A stretch of 64,000 nucleotides of DNA, from the NCBI RefSeq assembly GCF_002056795.1, contig NZ_CP020104.1, forward strand, positions 2,863,001 to 2,927,000. The letters run 5' to 3'. The stretch comes from Spirosoma aerolatum. Lineage in GTDB: Bacteria > Bacteroidota > Bacteroidia > Cytophagales > Spirosomataceae. A program made the translations under genes and the position numbers. Each line of letters opens with the position of its first letter. Position 1 is the stretch's first letter. Under the pieces are notes generated by a model. The model saw only the letters and a program-made list of their open reading frames with translations. It was not told where the DNA came from and searched no databases. This document shows positions 50,639 through 60,133 of the stretch, piece after piece.

Positions 50639-51664
50639 ATGATTTTTTTTCGAAGACTTACCGGCCTGAGCTTGATCCTCGGCCTGATAGTCCAATTAAC
50701 TGTCTTTGGGCAGTCGAAAGGATTGGCGGGTGTGGAGCCTCGAATGCGGGTCATTGTTGACAACGATTTTAGTGGTGATCCTGACGGACTATTTCAACTG
50801 GCTCATTTGCTGATGTCGCCCTCGGTAGAAATTCGGGCTATTATCGGCTCTCATCTCCATGTAAACGATGGGTTTGATCGTTCGAAGACCCAGGCCGATA
50901 ATGCGGCTAAAAAAGCAAAGGAAGTGCTCCAGGCCATGAATGTGACGAAGGCTATTCCTGTCTTTGCCGGATCGAATACGGCGATGGTGAACGACAGTAC
51001 GCCCGTTAAAAATGAAGCTGTCAGTTTCATCATTCAGGAAGCCTTACGGACCGATACTAAAACGCCACTTTACGTGGTTTGCGGAGCAGGACTCACTGAA
51101 ATCGCGTCGGCTGCCCTGACCGATTCGCGGATTGCCGACAAACTGACACTCATCTGGATTGGTGGCCCTGAATACAGTGATCTGGCTCTTCCGCCACCGG
51201 GTTATTCGGAAGTTGAGTACAACCTGAACATCGATCAGGCAGCAGCACGAGTCGTATTTAACCGGTCGGCCTTGCGTTTGTGGCAAATCCCGCGAAATGT
51301 GTATCGACAGTGCCTGTTGTCGTATGCCCAATTGCTGACGAAGGTGAAGCCACAGGGCAAAATTGGCGCTTACCTGAGTGAAACCCTGGAGGTCCTAATG
51401 GATCGTATTCAGAAGTTTATCAACATTGGTGAAACCTACATTCTGGGCGATAGTCCGCTGGTGCTGCTTACAGCGCTACAGTCGTCGTTTGAGCCCGACC
51501 CCTCGTCGAGTCAGTACGTTGTTCGGCAGGCACCCCGCATCAATCAGGCAGGAACCTATGTCCACAACCACGCTGGTAGGCCGATTCGGGTGTATACCCA
51601 ACTGGATACGAACCTGATGTTTGCTGATTTTTTCGCCAAGCTAGAGCTATTGAATAGGCATTAG
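50639..51664 (+). CDS. Secreted nucleoside hydrolase-family protein
   Basis: 341 residues with a signal peptide ending VFGQ. The metal-binding start VIVDNDFSGDPDGLFQLAHL corresponds to the DxDxGxDD motif of inosine-uridine hydrolases, with some replacement. Further family landmarks: VVCGAGLTEIASAALTDSRI, IWIGGPEYSD (as IGG.E), YNLNIDQAAARVVF, and a C-terminal LGDSPLVLLTAL. Nucleoside hydrolases split N-glycosidic bonds of ribosides. Signal peptide and position between two transketolase genes suggest an envelope sugar-releasing role. No direct evidence for nucleosides as substrate. Confidence 0.88.
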   Translation: MIFFRRLTGLSLILGLIVQLTVFGQSKGLAGVEPRMRVIVDNDFSGDPDGLFQLAHLLMSPSVEIRAIIGSHLHVNDGFDRSKTQADNAAKKAKEVLQAMNVTKAIPVFAGSNTAMVNDSTPVKNEAVSFIIQEALRTDTKTPLYVVCGAGLTEIASAALTDSRIADKLTLIWIGGPEYSDLALPPPGYSEVEYNLNIDQAAARVVFNRSALRLWQIPRNVYRQCLLSYAQLLTKVKPQGKIGAYLSETLEVLMDRIQKFINIGETYILGDSPLVLLTALQSSFEPDPSSSQYVVRQAPRINQAGTYVHNHAGRPIRVYTQLDTNLMFADFFAKLELLNRH

Positions 51665-51692
51665 GGACAGAAGGCTAAGTTACGTTCAATGA

Positions 51693-51757
51693 ACCGCGAG
51701 GACGCAAAGATGCAAGGGTATAAAACTTTAACAATCAATTCTTTGCGTCCTCGCGGT
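51693..51757. repeat. Dyad repeat of the ACCGCGAGGACGC family (18-bp perfect arms)
   Basis: ACCGCGAGGACGCAAAGA (51693-51710) and its exact complement (51740-51757). Related to 20607-20677. Lies directly before the second transketolase gene. Confidence 0.93.
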
Positions 51758-51775
51758 GAGAAATAAAATACAACC

Positions 51776-52756
51776 ATGGGAGAAGTAAGTACAGTAGTCG
51801 ATAAAAAAGCCCTTCCAGACGTGGACCGGGCCAATCTGGATGTATTTTCGAATACGCTCCAGGAACTGGCCAGTACCGACCGGCAAATTCTGGTGGTGAC
51901 CAGCGATTCGCGGGGTTCGGGTAAACTGGGGCCATTCGGACAGAAGTACCCAGCACAGCACATCGAAATCGGCATTGCTGAACAAAACCTGGTGGGAGTT
52001 GCCGCTGGTCTGGCTTCAACGGGTAAGAAGGTATTTGCCGTTTCGCCCGCTTGTTTCCTGACGGCACGGTCGTTCGAGCAGATCAAAACCGACGTGGCCT
52101 ACTCCGATAATCCGGTAAAACTGATCGGCATAAGCGCCGGGGTGAGCTATGGGGCTTTGGGATCGACCCACCACAGCCTACACGATTTTGCGGCCTTGCG
52201 GGCGGTTCATAACCTGATGGTGGTTGCCCCCGCCGATAATTTCGAGACCGAACAGGCTATCCGGCAAGCGGCCGAACTCGACCATCCGATTTACATTCGA
52301 TTTGGCAAAAAGCCCATGCCCTTGCTATCGGAAGCGAATCAGGCGTTTGCATTTGGTAAAGGGCGAATCATCAACCAGGGCGACGATCTGGTACTGATCG
52401 CAACTGGCGAAACGGTCTATCCGGCTCTGCTGGCGGCTCATAAACTGGAAGCCCTGCACGACATCAAGACAACGGTAATCAGCATGCATACTATCAAACC
52501 ACTGGATTATGATCTACTGGCGACAGTTGCGGCCAAAGGATGTCCCATCCTGACGGTGGAAGAACATAGTGTATTCGGAGGGTTGGGCGAAGCCTGTGCG
52601 TCTTTTCTGATCCAGAATGGTTTTCGTAATCGGTTCAGAATCATGGGTATTCCTGATGAATACACGGTTACAGGCTCGCAGATTGAAATTTTCAACCATT
52701 ACGGTTTATCCGAAGAAGGCATTACGAACGAAGCACAGATCTTGTTGGATCTGTAG
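51776..52756 (+). CDS. Transketolase-type enzyme, C-terminal subunit
   Basis: 326 residues. Pyrimidine-binding domain with the catalytic Glu motif HIEIGIAEQNLVGVAAGLAS, then FLTARSFEQIKTDVAYSDN, GSTHHSLHDFAALRAV, and the C-terminal ligand-side domain (LIATGETVYPALLAAH, ILTVEEHSVFGGLGEACASF). It completes the split transketolase with the gene at 49630. About 1.3 kb separates the halves, occupied by a nucleoside hydrolase. The stop codon lies within a dyad repeat (52753-52828). Confidence 0.93.
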   Translation: MGEVSTVVDKKALPDVDRANLDVFSNTLQELASTDRQILVVTSDSRGSGKLGPFGQKYPAQHIEIGIAEQNLVGVAAGLASTGKKVFAVSPACFLTARSFEQIKTDVAYSDNPVKLIGISAGVSYGALGSTHHSLHDFAALRAVHNLMVVAPADNFETEQAIRQAAELDHPIYIRFGKKPMPLLSEANQAFAFGKGRIINQGDDLVLIATGETVYPALLAAHKLEALHDIKTTVISMHTIKPLDYDLLATVAAKGCPILTVEEHSVFGGLGEACASFLIQNGFRNRFRIMGIPDEYTVTGSQIEIFNHYGLSEEGITNEAQILLDL

Positions 52757-52828
52757 AGACGCCATACCTGGCGTCTCATTGGCGACAGCAACCATCCGGT
52801 CAGGAGACGCGAGGTATCGCGTCTCTAC
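52753..52828. repeat. GTAGAGACGC dyad repeat containing a stop codon
   Basis: Arms 52753-52777 and 52804-52828 pair with three mismatches over 25 bp. The left arm supplies the TAG that ends the transketolase C-subunit gene. Confidence 0.93.
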
Positions 52829-52847
52829 AAATTATCCTAAACCATAC

Positions 52848-54287
52848 ATGAAACATATTCTTTGCTTAATCGCTCTATGCCTGTTGGCGAGTTTACCTTC
52901 GTCCAGCCATGGCCAGTCACCGAAAAATAAACAGCGGGTACTGATTCTGACCGACATTGAAAATGAACCGGATGATTCGGAATCGCTGGTTCGCCTGCTC
53001 ACCTATGCCAATCAACTGGACATTGAAGGGTTGGTGGCGACAACCTCCATTCACCTGCAAAAACGGGTAGCTCCCGAAACCATTCATCGGATTGTGGATG
53101 CCTACGGGAAGGTGCAACCCAATTTGCTGAAACATGAACCAGGTTACCCAACGGCGCAGGCGCTGAAAGCCCTTATTAAGAAAGGATTGCCCGTGTATGG
53201 CATGGGTGGAGTGGGCGACGGTAAAGACTCAGAAGGATCGTCGTGGATAATCCGGCAACTGGAAAAGCCCGACAGTCGACCTCTATGGGTGTCGGCATGG
53301 GGGGGCGTCAATACGCTGGCACAGGCCCTCTGGACCATTCAGAAGAGCCGAGCGCCAGAGCAGGCGGAACAGCTTTACCGCAAACTTCGCGTATATACCA
53401 TTTCGGATCAGGACGATAGTGGCCCCTGGATTCGTAAGACCTTTCCAAGCGTGTTTTATGTCGTCAGTCCCGGTTATGGTTATGAATTTGCTACCTGGCG
53501 CGGTATCAACACCAACGAACCCGGCACGCGCCCGGAGTATGTCAGTGATGCGTGGTTAGCCGAAAACATTCAACAGGGGCATGGGCCACTAGGCGCGATG
53601 TATCCCGACGTGGCCTTTGGTATGGAAGGGGATACACCCTCTTTTCTGAATCTGATCCCTAATGGACTGAATGCACCAGAGCATCCCGACTGGGGTGGTT
53701 GGGGAGGACGGTATGTTCTGCAACAGCCTAGACTAGTGCCCAGTCGGAACAAGCCCGCCAGCGCACCCGCCGAAGAGCCTGAAACGCGACCCATCTGGAC
53801 CAATGCGGCCGATTCGGTCTTAACCCCAAGAACCTTTATGACAACTCCTTCAACCAGTGGGCCAAAGCCAGCAAAAAGCACGATGGCTACCATCTGGCGT
53901 TGGCGTACTGAATTTCAGAATGATTTTGCCGCCCGGATGGACTGGTGTACCAAATCGTACAAGGAAGCGAATCACCCACCTGTGCCCCGTTTGTCGCATC
54001 CCGAAAATCTGACCGTGAAATCGGGAGAGATGTTTTACCTGCGGGCGTCCGACTCTACCGACCCCGACGGCGATTCGATGAGTTTTCGTTGGATGCAATA
54101 TCCCGAAGTGGGAACGTACCAGGGTGTTATTTTATACGAAAATTTTGTCACGAACATCTACGAAGCTCGCCCAATCGCTCCTAAAGTAACCAGTCCGCAG
54201 ACCATTCATTTCATCCTGAAAGTGACCGACAAAGGCACACCCGCCTTAACGCGGTACAAACGAGTCATTGTTACCGTTGTTCCGTAG
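52848..54287 (+). CDS. Secreted DUF1593 (nucleoside-hydrolase-like) protein, copy 1
   Basis: 479 residues from ATG 52848 with signal peptide to SSHGQ. DUF1593 signature: [20 protein letters not shown] (Asp/Glu metal site), [55 protein letters not shown]-terminal beta domain ([20 protein letters not shown] and [13 protein letters not shown]) follows. The catalytic domain is related to nucleoside hydrolases; some members are cellulose-binding. About 25 residues before ATIWRWR differ strongly from copy 2 and read better in another frame (see findings). Likely periplasmic or surface glycosidase of unknown specificity. Confidence 0.88.
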   Translation: MKHILCLIALCLLASLPSSSHGQSPKNKQRVLILTDIENEPDDSESLVRLLTYANQLDIEGLVATTSIHLQKRVAPETIHRIVDAYGKVQPNLLKHEPGYPTAQALKALIKKGLPVYGMGGVGDGKDSEGSSWIIRQLEKPDSRPLWVSAWGGVNTLAQALWTIQKSRAPEQAEQLYRKLRVYTISDQDDSGPWIRKTFPSVFYVVSPGYGYEFATWRGINTNEPGTRPEYVSDAWLAENIQQGHGPLGAMYPDVAFGMEGDTPSFLNLIPNGLNAPEHPDWGGWGGRYVLQQPRLVPSRNKPASAPAEEPETRPIWTNAADSVLTPRTFMTTPSTSGPKPAKSTMATIWRWRTEFQNDFAARMDWCTKSYKEANHPPVPRLSHPENLTVKSGEMFYLRASDSTDPDGDSMSFRWMQYPEVGTYQGVILYENFVTNIYEARPIAPKVTSPQTIHFILKVTDKGTPALTRYKRVIVTVVP

Positions 54288-54312
54288 CGTGAACCCAATA
54301 CGACTAAACCTC

Positions 54313-55725
54313 ATGAAAGCTGCTTATCTAGTTATCTGGCTCCTGCTGCTCGGACTGCCAACTCTGCCAAGTCAGGCTCAACAAGCCGGGCAAAAATTAC
54401 GGGTGCTGGTGCTGACGGATATCGAAAATGAACCTGATGATGCCCAGTCGATGGTTCGTTTCCTGACGTATGCCAATCAATGGGATGTAGAGGGGCTGAT
54501 TGCCACTACCTCGGTTCATCAGAAAGATCGGGTGGCTCCGGAGCGGATCAGACAGATTGTAACGGCCTACGGGAAGGTCCGGTCGAATTTATTGCTGCAC
54601 GAAAAAGGCTATCCCGAAACGCAGTACCTGACCAGTGTCATCAAGTCGGGTTACCCTAATTTCGGCATGGGTGCCGTTGGGCCGGGGAAAGATTCGGAAG
54701 GCTCGGAATGGATTATTTCGGTTGTCGATAAAAACGATGATCGACCTGTCTGGATTCCGGTGTGGGGAGGAGCCAACTGTCTGGCGCAGGCGCTCTGGAA
54801 AGTCCGGCAAACGCGTGCGCCCGACGATGTCGAGAAATTTGTGGCCAAACTCCGGGTCTATACCATTTCCGACCAGGACGATACGGGCCCCTGGCTTCGG
54901 AAAACCTTTCCGAATCTGTTTTACATTGCCAGCCCCGGTTTTCATGCCGGGGGCGCCTATCATCAGGCTACATGGAGCGGAATCAGTGGCGATAAATTTC
55001 ACGGGCGGTTCCAGGGGGCAGATTTTAGTCTGGTCGATAACCCCTGGCTTGACGAAAACATCCGTAAAAATCACGGGGCGCTGGGGGCCGAACATCCGTT
55101 TACAAAATTCCTGATGGAAGGCGATACACCGACGTTTTTGTTTCTGATCGACAATGGCTTAAGCGACCCTGAACATCCGAATTATGGCAGTTGGGGTGGC
55201 CGTTACGAGTTCTATACACCCCGTATGCGCAAGTGGTTTTACGAGCCCGAAACCCGCCCGTTCTGGTCCGATGTCGAGGATGAAGTGATGGGTGTAGACA
55301 GTGGTTGGTACACCAGTAATAAAGCAACGATCTGGCGGTGGCGGAAAGCGTATCAACACGATTTTGCTGCCCGCATCGACTGGACTATCAAGCCCTACAA
55401 AGAGGCCAATCATCCGCCTATTGCCAAATTAGGTCATCCAAATCAGGTGCGGGCAAAAAGCGGTGAAAAGGTTATGCTGAGCGCAGACGGCTCTACGGAC
55501 CCTGATGGTAATCCATTGACTTACGAATGGATTTATTACCGTGAACCGGGTACGTTCGAAAGTAGTCGGGCGTTGGAGATACAGGATAAACTGAAAAAAA
55601 ATGCCTTCATCATGGCACCAAGCGTGACAAAGCCCGAAACATTTCACGTTATCCTGGCCGTGACTGATACCGGAACACCGTCATTGACTCGATACCAGCG
55701 CGTTATCGTAACGGTAATGCCGTAG
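54313..55725 (+). CDS. Secreted DUF1593 (nucleoside-hydrolase-like) protein, copy 2
   Basis: 470 residues from ATG 54313, signal peptide to SQAQQ. Same layout as copy 1 25 bp upstream: [66 protein letters not shown], then [20 protein letters not shown] and a PKD/Ig-like C-terminal domain ([18 protein letters not shown]). Overall about half of residues match copy 1, so an old tandem duplication. Substrate unknown; possibly a different linkage than copy 1. Same transcript. Confidence 0.9.
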   Translation: MKAAYLVIWLLLLGLPTLPSQAQQAGQKLRVLVLTDIENEPDDAQSMVRFLTYANQWDVEGLIATTSVHQKDRVAPERIRQIVTAYGKVRSNLLLHEKGYPETQYLTSVIKSGYPNFGMGAVGPGKDSEGSEWIISVVDKNDDRPVWIPVWGGANCLAQALWKVRQTRAPDDVEKFVAKLRVYTISDQDDTGPWLRKTFPNLFYIASPGFHAGGAYHQATWSGISGDKFHGRFQGADFSLVDNPWLDENIRKNHGALGAEHPFTKFLMEGDTPTFLFLIDNGLSDPEHPNYGSWGGRYEFYTPRMRKWFYEPETRPFWSDVEDEVMGVDSGWYTSNKATIWRWRKAYQHDFAARIDWTIKPYKEANHPPIAKLGHPNQVRAKSGEKVMLSADGSTDPDGNPLTYEWIYYREPGTFESSRALEIQDKLKKNAFIMAPSVTKPETFHVILAVTDTGTPSLTRYQRVIVTVMP

Positions 55726-55727
55726 CA

Positions 55728-55810
55728 TTTTGTCATTCCGACGATAGGAGGAATCTCAAACTTGACTATTACTCAGACTTGAGATTCCTCCTATCGTCGG
55801 AATGACAAAA
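55728..55810. repeat. TGTCATTCCGA palindrome (32-bp perfect arms)
   Basis: Arms 55728-55759 and 55779-55810 are exact complements. It starts 3 bp past the stop of DUF1593 copy 2 and lies before the ABC transporter genes. Confidence 0.96.
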
Positions 55811-55822
55811 AAACTAAACTAT

Positions 55823-56791
55823 ATGAATAATTTACTCACATACAGTCGCTTATTCGTCCTGCTACTCCTGCTGCTGCTGGCAGGAAGCTGTACGAGTAAA
55901 ACGGACGCTAATGGCCCAAAGAAGGTAGCCGTCATCGTGTCGACGCTCAACAATCCGTGGTTTGTGGTACTGGCCGAAACAGCGGCTGCCGAAGCCAAAG
56001 CCTTAGGGTACGAAACCAAAATCTTCGATTCGCAGAACAACACGGCCCTCGAAAGCGATCACTTTGAGAATGCCATCGTGTCGGGATTCAGCGCTATTCT
56101 GCTGAATCCGACTGATTCCGACGGCTCCATTGTCAACGCACGCAAAGCTATTGAAGCCGGTATACCCGTGTTCTGTATGGACCGGGAAGTCAATTCGCCC
56201 AGGGCGGCAACCTGCCAGATTCTGTCCGACAACTATTCGGGCTGCGTGGCTATTGGCAAGTACTTCGTTCAGACCTTACGCGCCAAAGCGGCAAACACAC
56301 CGATCAACTACGTTGAGATTCTGGGATTAGTGGGTGACAACAACACCTGGAACCGCTCGAAAGGCTTTCATAGCGTGGTTGATCAGTACAAGAATTTTAA
56401 GATGGTGGCCCAGCAAAGCGCCGATTTCGACCGGAATAAGGCAATGGAAGTACTGGAGTCCATTCTTCAGGCCCATCCCGACATCAATGCGGTTTTCTGC
56501 GGAAACGATGCGATGGCTATGGGTGCGTATCAGGCGTTGGTAGCGGCTGGCAAAGCTAACGATGTGGGTGTGTTTGGCTTCGACGGGGCCGACGATGTGA
56601 TGAATTCCATCCGCGATGGAAAGATCAAGGCAACCGGACTGCAATCGCCCCAGACGATGGCCAAAACAGCCGCCCAGTTTGCTGATGAGTACTTCAAGGG
56701 TAAACGCGACTTCGCTAAAAAGATACCCGTGGCCGTCGAGCTGATTGACCAGGAGAACATCAAGGATTATCCGGCCACTAAAAAATCCTGA
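55823..56791 (+). CDS. Ribose-type sugar-binding lipoprotein of an ABC importer
   Basis: 322 residues from ATG 55823; an upstream frame start at 55802 falls in the palindrome edge. Lipoprotein signal LLLLLLLAGSC. The RbsB-type periplasmic-binding fold is clear: VAVIVSTLNNPWFVVLAETA, FSAILLNPTDSDGSIVNARK, GIPVFCMDREV, then DINAVFCGNDAMAMGAYQAL and DVGVFGFDGADDVMNSIRDG. Closest described group: D-ribose/D-allose/D-apiose-type binding proteins (type B, PF13407). It would deliver a monosaccharide to the permease encoded at 59153. Exact sugar unknown. Confidence 0.93.
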   Translation: MNNLLTYSRLFVLLLLLLLAGSCTSKTDANGPKKVAVIVSTLNNPWFVVLAETAAAEAKALGYETKIFDSQNNTALESDHFENAIVSGFSAILLNPTDSDGSIVNARKAIEAGIPVFCMDREVNSPRAATCQILSDNYSGCVAIGKYFVQTLRAKAANTPINYVEILGLVGDNNTWNRSKGFHSVVDQYKNFKMVAQQSADFDRNKAMEVLESILQAHPDINAVFCGNDAMAMGAYQALVAAGKANDVGVFGFDGADDVMNSIRDGKIKATGLQSPQTMAKTAAQFADEYFKGKRDFAKKIPVAVELIDQENIKDYPATKKS

Positions 56792-56797
56792 CCAACG

Positions 56798-57562
56798 ATG
56801 CCGAAAAACGCACTGAAATACACCATGCTACTCGTTCTGCTGGCGGTTGTAGCTTATAACTCGGTCTATTTCAAACGACTGGACGAAGTAAAAGCATCGA
56901 CAGGGCCCAATGCTGGTCAGCCATTTGACGCGGCTTCCTACGCCGGTACATTCTGGACCAACAAGCTCCTGCCCACAACAGCAAAAGCTACTGAGTTCGA
57001 CGTGCTTATTTCATTGTTAAAAACCGATAAGGAGAAGGCATTCGAGACCTACTCGCACGCACTGGGCATTGGCAACATCCGCTATTTTCTGGTGAAAGGA
57101 ACGGGCAACGTAACAGCTGTTGGCGACAACGACATCACCGTTTTACTGCCTTCAGGCAAATCGGTTAAGCTGGCGACGGAGTACATTTTCGGAAATGCCG
57201 CCCGCGATGCCTCCGGCCTGATCCAGATTACGGAATTCGATAATACAATGGACCTCAACAATGTATCGGCCGAACTGAATACGATTATCCGAAACAAGGT
57301 TGTGCCACCCCTGAAAGCAAACGCTAAACCGGGGGCAACAATCAACTTCGTCGGTGCCATCGAACTAAACAAAGCGCATTTGCATCTGGAGACTATAGAG
57401 GTGATTCCGATTGTGGTAAAGCTGGGTACAGGTAGCCAGGAGCGGGGGGTAAAGTCTCTGTCTATCAGCATAGGCCCTCTGCTCCACGCCCCATATTCCT
57501 TGCGCCTTGCTCCACACCCCACGCATCCTGCCCCCTGCACTCTGCATCCAAAACCATGTTAA
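56798..57562 (+). CDS. DUF2291-family protein of a sugar ABC system
   Basis: 254 residues. One N-terminal membrane helix (YTMLLVLLAVVAYNSVYF), then the DUF2291 domain (AASYAGTFWTNKLLPTTAKA, DVLISLLKTDKEKAFETYSH, VPPLKANAKPGATINFVGAI, and HLETIEVIPIVVKLG). DUF2291 proteins are found with ribose-type importers of Bacteroidota and related groups; their role is unknown. After residue 212 the tail (PLLHAPYSLRLAPHPTHPAP...) is low complexity and encoded by a pyrimidine-rich repeat-like stretch, probably a replaced C-terminus. The gene overlaps the next by 7 bp. Confidence 0.85.
   Translation: MPKNALKYTMLLVLLAVVAYNSVYFKRLDEVKASTGPNAGQPFDAASYAGTFWTNKLLPTTAKATEFDVLISLLKTDKEKAFETYSHALGIGNIRYFLVKGTGNVTAVGDNDITVLLPSGKSVKLATEYIFGNAARDASGLIQITEFDNTMDLNNVSAELNTIIRNKVVPPLKANAKPGATINFVGAIELNKAHLHLETIEVIPIVVKLGTGSQERGVKSLSISIGPLLHAPYSLRLAPHPTHPAPCTLHPKPC
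57475..57552 (+). repeat. CTCCACNCC-type pyrimidine-rich repeat forming a gene end
   Basis: CTGCTCCACGCCCCATATTCC, then CTTGCTCCACACCCCACGCATC and similar units, about 78 bp. It encodes the odd C-terminal tail of the DUF2291 protein. Confidence 0.6.
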
Positions 57563-59079
57563 TAGCCGAAAATATCACCAAACGATTTGCGGGTGTAACA
57601 GCGCTGGACGGGGTTTGTCTGGAGTTTCGGGCAGGCGCAGTAACCGCCGTAATCGGTGAGAACGGAGCCGGGAAATCCACGCTGATGAAAATTCTGTCGG
57701 GCGTTTACCCGGATTACGAAGGACAAATTCGGTTCAAGGGGGAGCTTGTTCGGTTCAACTCCATTCGCGATGCGCAGGCTTGTGGCATTGCTATTATCCA
57801 CCAGGAACTGAATCTGATTCCGTATCTGACTATCACGGAAAACATCTTTCTGGGTCGCGAAATCACCACGCGCTGGGGTACGCTCGACAAGAACGCGATG
57901 CGGATCAAAACGCAGGAGTTACTGGCCAGACTCAAACTGCCAATCGATCCTGAATCACGGGTGTCTGAACTGAAAGTGGGTCAGCAGCAGGTGGTTGAAA
58001 TGGCAAAAGCGTTGCTCGTTGAGTCGGACGTGATTATTATGGATGAGCCGACATCAGCGATCAGCGAGAGCGAGGTAGTGGTTCTGTTCACGATTATCGA
58101 CGATCTGCGGAAGGAAAACAAAGCTATTGTTTATATCTCACACAAACTGGACGAACTGTTTACCATTGCTGACCACTATGTTGTTCTACGTGATGGTAAA
58201 TCCATTGAATCGGGTAGTATGCACGGCATTGACCACGATACACTTATTCGGAAGATGGTGGGTCGCGACATTAATACGATTCGCCGGAAAACGACGGGTC
58301 AGGCTTTTGATCCGTTGCTGTCAGTCGAAAACCTGTGCCTGAAACACCCAACCCATGTGCAGGAAAATCAGCTTAAAAATATCTCGTTCAGCGTAGGGCG
58401 GGGTGAAGTGGTCGGGCTGTTTGGGCTGATGGGTGCCGGACGAACGGAGCTATTGGAATCTCTTTTTGGGCTTCATCCAAAGCGTTGTTCGGGAACCGTA
58501 TACCTCGATGGAAAGTCGATTCTGCCGAAAACTCCGGTCGATGCAATTCGGTTCGGCATGGCGCTAGTGCCAGAAGATCGCAAAAAAGACGGACTGGTGC
58601 TGGATATGGATGTACAAATGAACATCAGCCTGACCGCCCTCGAAAAAATTGAACAGGCTGGTTTGCTGAGTCAGGTTAAAGAAACCACGCTGGCCAAAAA
58701 ATACATAGCCGATTTACGGATTAAAACGCCTTCGGAAAGGCAGACAGCCAAAAATCTGAGTGGTGGTAATCAGCAGAAAATTGTCCTGTCGAAATGGCTG
58801 GCGACAAACCCAAAGTTGCTGATGCTCGACGAACCCACACGGGGTATCGACGTAAATGCCAAAAACGAAATTTACAAGCTCATTCTGCAATTGGCCGATG
58901 AAGGCATGGGGATTCTGGTGGTTTCGTCGGAACTGCCCGAAATCCTGGCCATTTCGGACCGGGTTCTGGTCATGAGCGAAGGCGTCATAACCGCCGACAT
59001 GGCCGTACAGGATGCATCGGAAGATGTAATCCTGAAGGCTGCAATACCAAAATCAATGAGTGAAAGAGTGAAAGAGTGA
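57556..59079 (+). CDS. Ribose-type ABC importer ATPase (two nucleotide-binding domains)
   Basis: 507 residues. First domain: Walker A GENGAGKSTLMKIL, signature VSELKVGQQQVVEMAKALL, Walker B VIIMDEPTSAISESE. Second domain lacks a canonical Walker A (GLMGAGRTELLESL) as is normal for RbsA/MglA proteins, with signature NLSGGNQQKIVLSKWL and Walker B LLMLDEPTRGID. It powers uptake with the permease at 59153 and the binding protein at 55823. The final residues SERVKE are encoded by a GAAAGAGTGA repeat. Confidence 0.95.
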   Translation: MLIAENITKRFAGVTALDGVCLEFRAGAVTAVIGENGAGKSTLMKILSGVYPDYEGQIRFKGELVRFNSIRDAQACGIAIIHQELNLIPYLTITENIFLGREITTRWGTLDKNAMRIKTQELLARLKLPIDPESRVSELKVGQQQVVEMAKALLVESDVIIMDEPTSAISESEVVVLFTIIDDLRKENKAIVYISHKLDELFTIADHYVVLRDGKSIESGSMHGIDHDTLIRKMVGRDINTIRRKTTGQAFDPLLSVENLCLKHPTHVQENQLKNISFSVGRGEVVGLFGLMGAGRTELLESLFGLHPKRCSGTVYLDGKSILPKTPVDAIRFGMALVPEDRKKDGLVLDMDVQMNISLTALEKIEQAGLLSQVKETTLAKKYIADLRIKTPSERQTAKNLSGGNQQKIVLSKWLATNPKLLMLDEPTRGIDVNAKNEIYKLILQLADEGMGILVVSSELPEILAISDRVLVMSEGVITADMAVQDASEDVILKAAIPKSMSERVKE

Positions 59080-59148
59080 TTGAGCGAAATGACTTTATTC
59101 ACTCTTTCACTCTTTCACTCTTTCACTCTTTCGCTCTTTCACCCTTTA
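59056..59148. repeat. GAAAGAGTGA inverted repeat at the ATPase gene end
   Basis: GAGTGAAAGAGTGAAAGAGTGATTGAGCGAAA (59057-59090) faces TTCACTCTTTCACTC repeated five times (59098-59148). The left side supplies the stop codon of the ATPase gene. The family also occurs at 12219-12342. Confidence 0.9.
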
Positions 59149-59152
59149 ACTT

Positions 59153-60133
59153 ATGCAGCTAACCGCAACTACCTACCGACCTTTCCTGACGCGATTCCAA
59201 TCGCTGATTGCTCTGTTTATTCTTTGCCTGGGAATCAGTCTTCTATCGGATAAATTCCTGACCGTAGCCAATTTCTGGAACGTACTCCGGCAGATTTCGG
59301 TCAATGTATGCATATCAACGGGCATGACGCTGGTAGTGCTGACAGCGGGTATAGACCTGTCAGTAGGTTCCGTTTTGGCTCTGTCGGGGGCAATTACGGC
59401 TGGCCTTCTGCGTAACGGTATTCCCATTCAGTCGGCCAATTTATACATTGGTTTTACTTTATTGGGAGCAATACTGGCTGGCATCCTGACGGGTTCGGCG
59501 CTGGGGTGGTTCAATGGCTGGGCTATTACACGCTTCAAATTGCCGCCCTTTGTAGCCACACTGGCGATGCTGACCATTGCCCGTGGCCTGACCATGCTCT
59601 GGACGGAAGGGTTTCCGATTACGGGCCTTGGCGACTCGTTTACGTTCCTGGGAACAGGCTGGTTTTTGGGTATTCCAGTTCCGGTCTGGTTATCGGGCCT
59701 TATTGTCACCACGGCCGTGCTGGTCACCAATAAAACCCGGTTAGGGCGCTATATCTACGCCATCGGTGGGAGCGAAAGCGCAGCCCGGTTGTCGGGCGTG
59801 AATATTGAAAGGATCAAAATAGCCGTATACACCATTGCCGGAGGATTAGCAGCTATTGGGGGCCTACTCGTAACCTCGCGACTGGATTCGGCCCAGCCCA
59901 ACGCCGGAACAAGTTATGAACTCGATTCCATAGCGGCAGTCGTCATTGGCGGAACCTCCCTTTCGGGTGGCCGGGGTAGTATACTCGGTACGGTGCAGGG
60001 CGCTATTATCATTGGTGTTCTGAACAACGGCCTGGTCCTTCTGAATGTATCACCTTTCTGGCAACAGGTCGTAAAAGGGTTCGTCATCCTGCTGGCCGTA
60101 ATCATCGATAAGCGAACAGAGAAAAATGAATAA
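59153..60133 (+). CDS. Ribose-type ABC importer permease
   Basis: 326 residues with about eight to ten membrane helices. Family landmarks: FWNVLRQISVNVCISTGMTL, VLTAGIDLSVGSVLALSGAI, WAITRFKLPPFVATLAMLTI, and the C-terminal IAAVVIGGTSLSGGRGSILG (coupling loop) then GTVQGAIIIGVLNNGLVLLN. These match RbsC-type permeases. Its last residues EKNE and stop come from a dyad repeat of the ATGAATAATG type. Transports the sugar bound by the lipoprotein at 55823. Confidence 0.95.
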   Translation: MQLTATTYRPFLTRFQSLIALFILCLGISLLSDKFLTVANFWNVLRQISVNVCISTGMTLVVLTAGIDLSVGSVLALSGAITAGLLRNGIPIQSANLYIGFTLLGAILAGILTGSALGWFNGWAITRFKLPPFVATLAMLTIARGLTMLWTEGFPITGLGDSFTFLGTGWFLGIPVPVWLSGLIVTTAVLVTNKTRLGRYIYAIGGSESAARLSGVNIERIKIAVYTIAGGLAAIGGLLVTSRLDSAQPNAGTSYELDSIAAVVIGGTSLSGGRGSILGTVQGAIIIGVLNNGLVLLNVSPFWQQVVKGFVILLAVIIDKRTEKNE

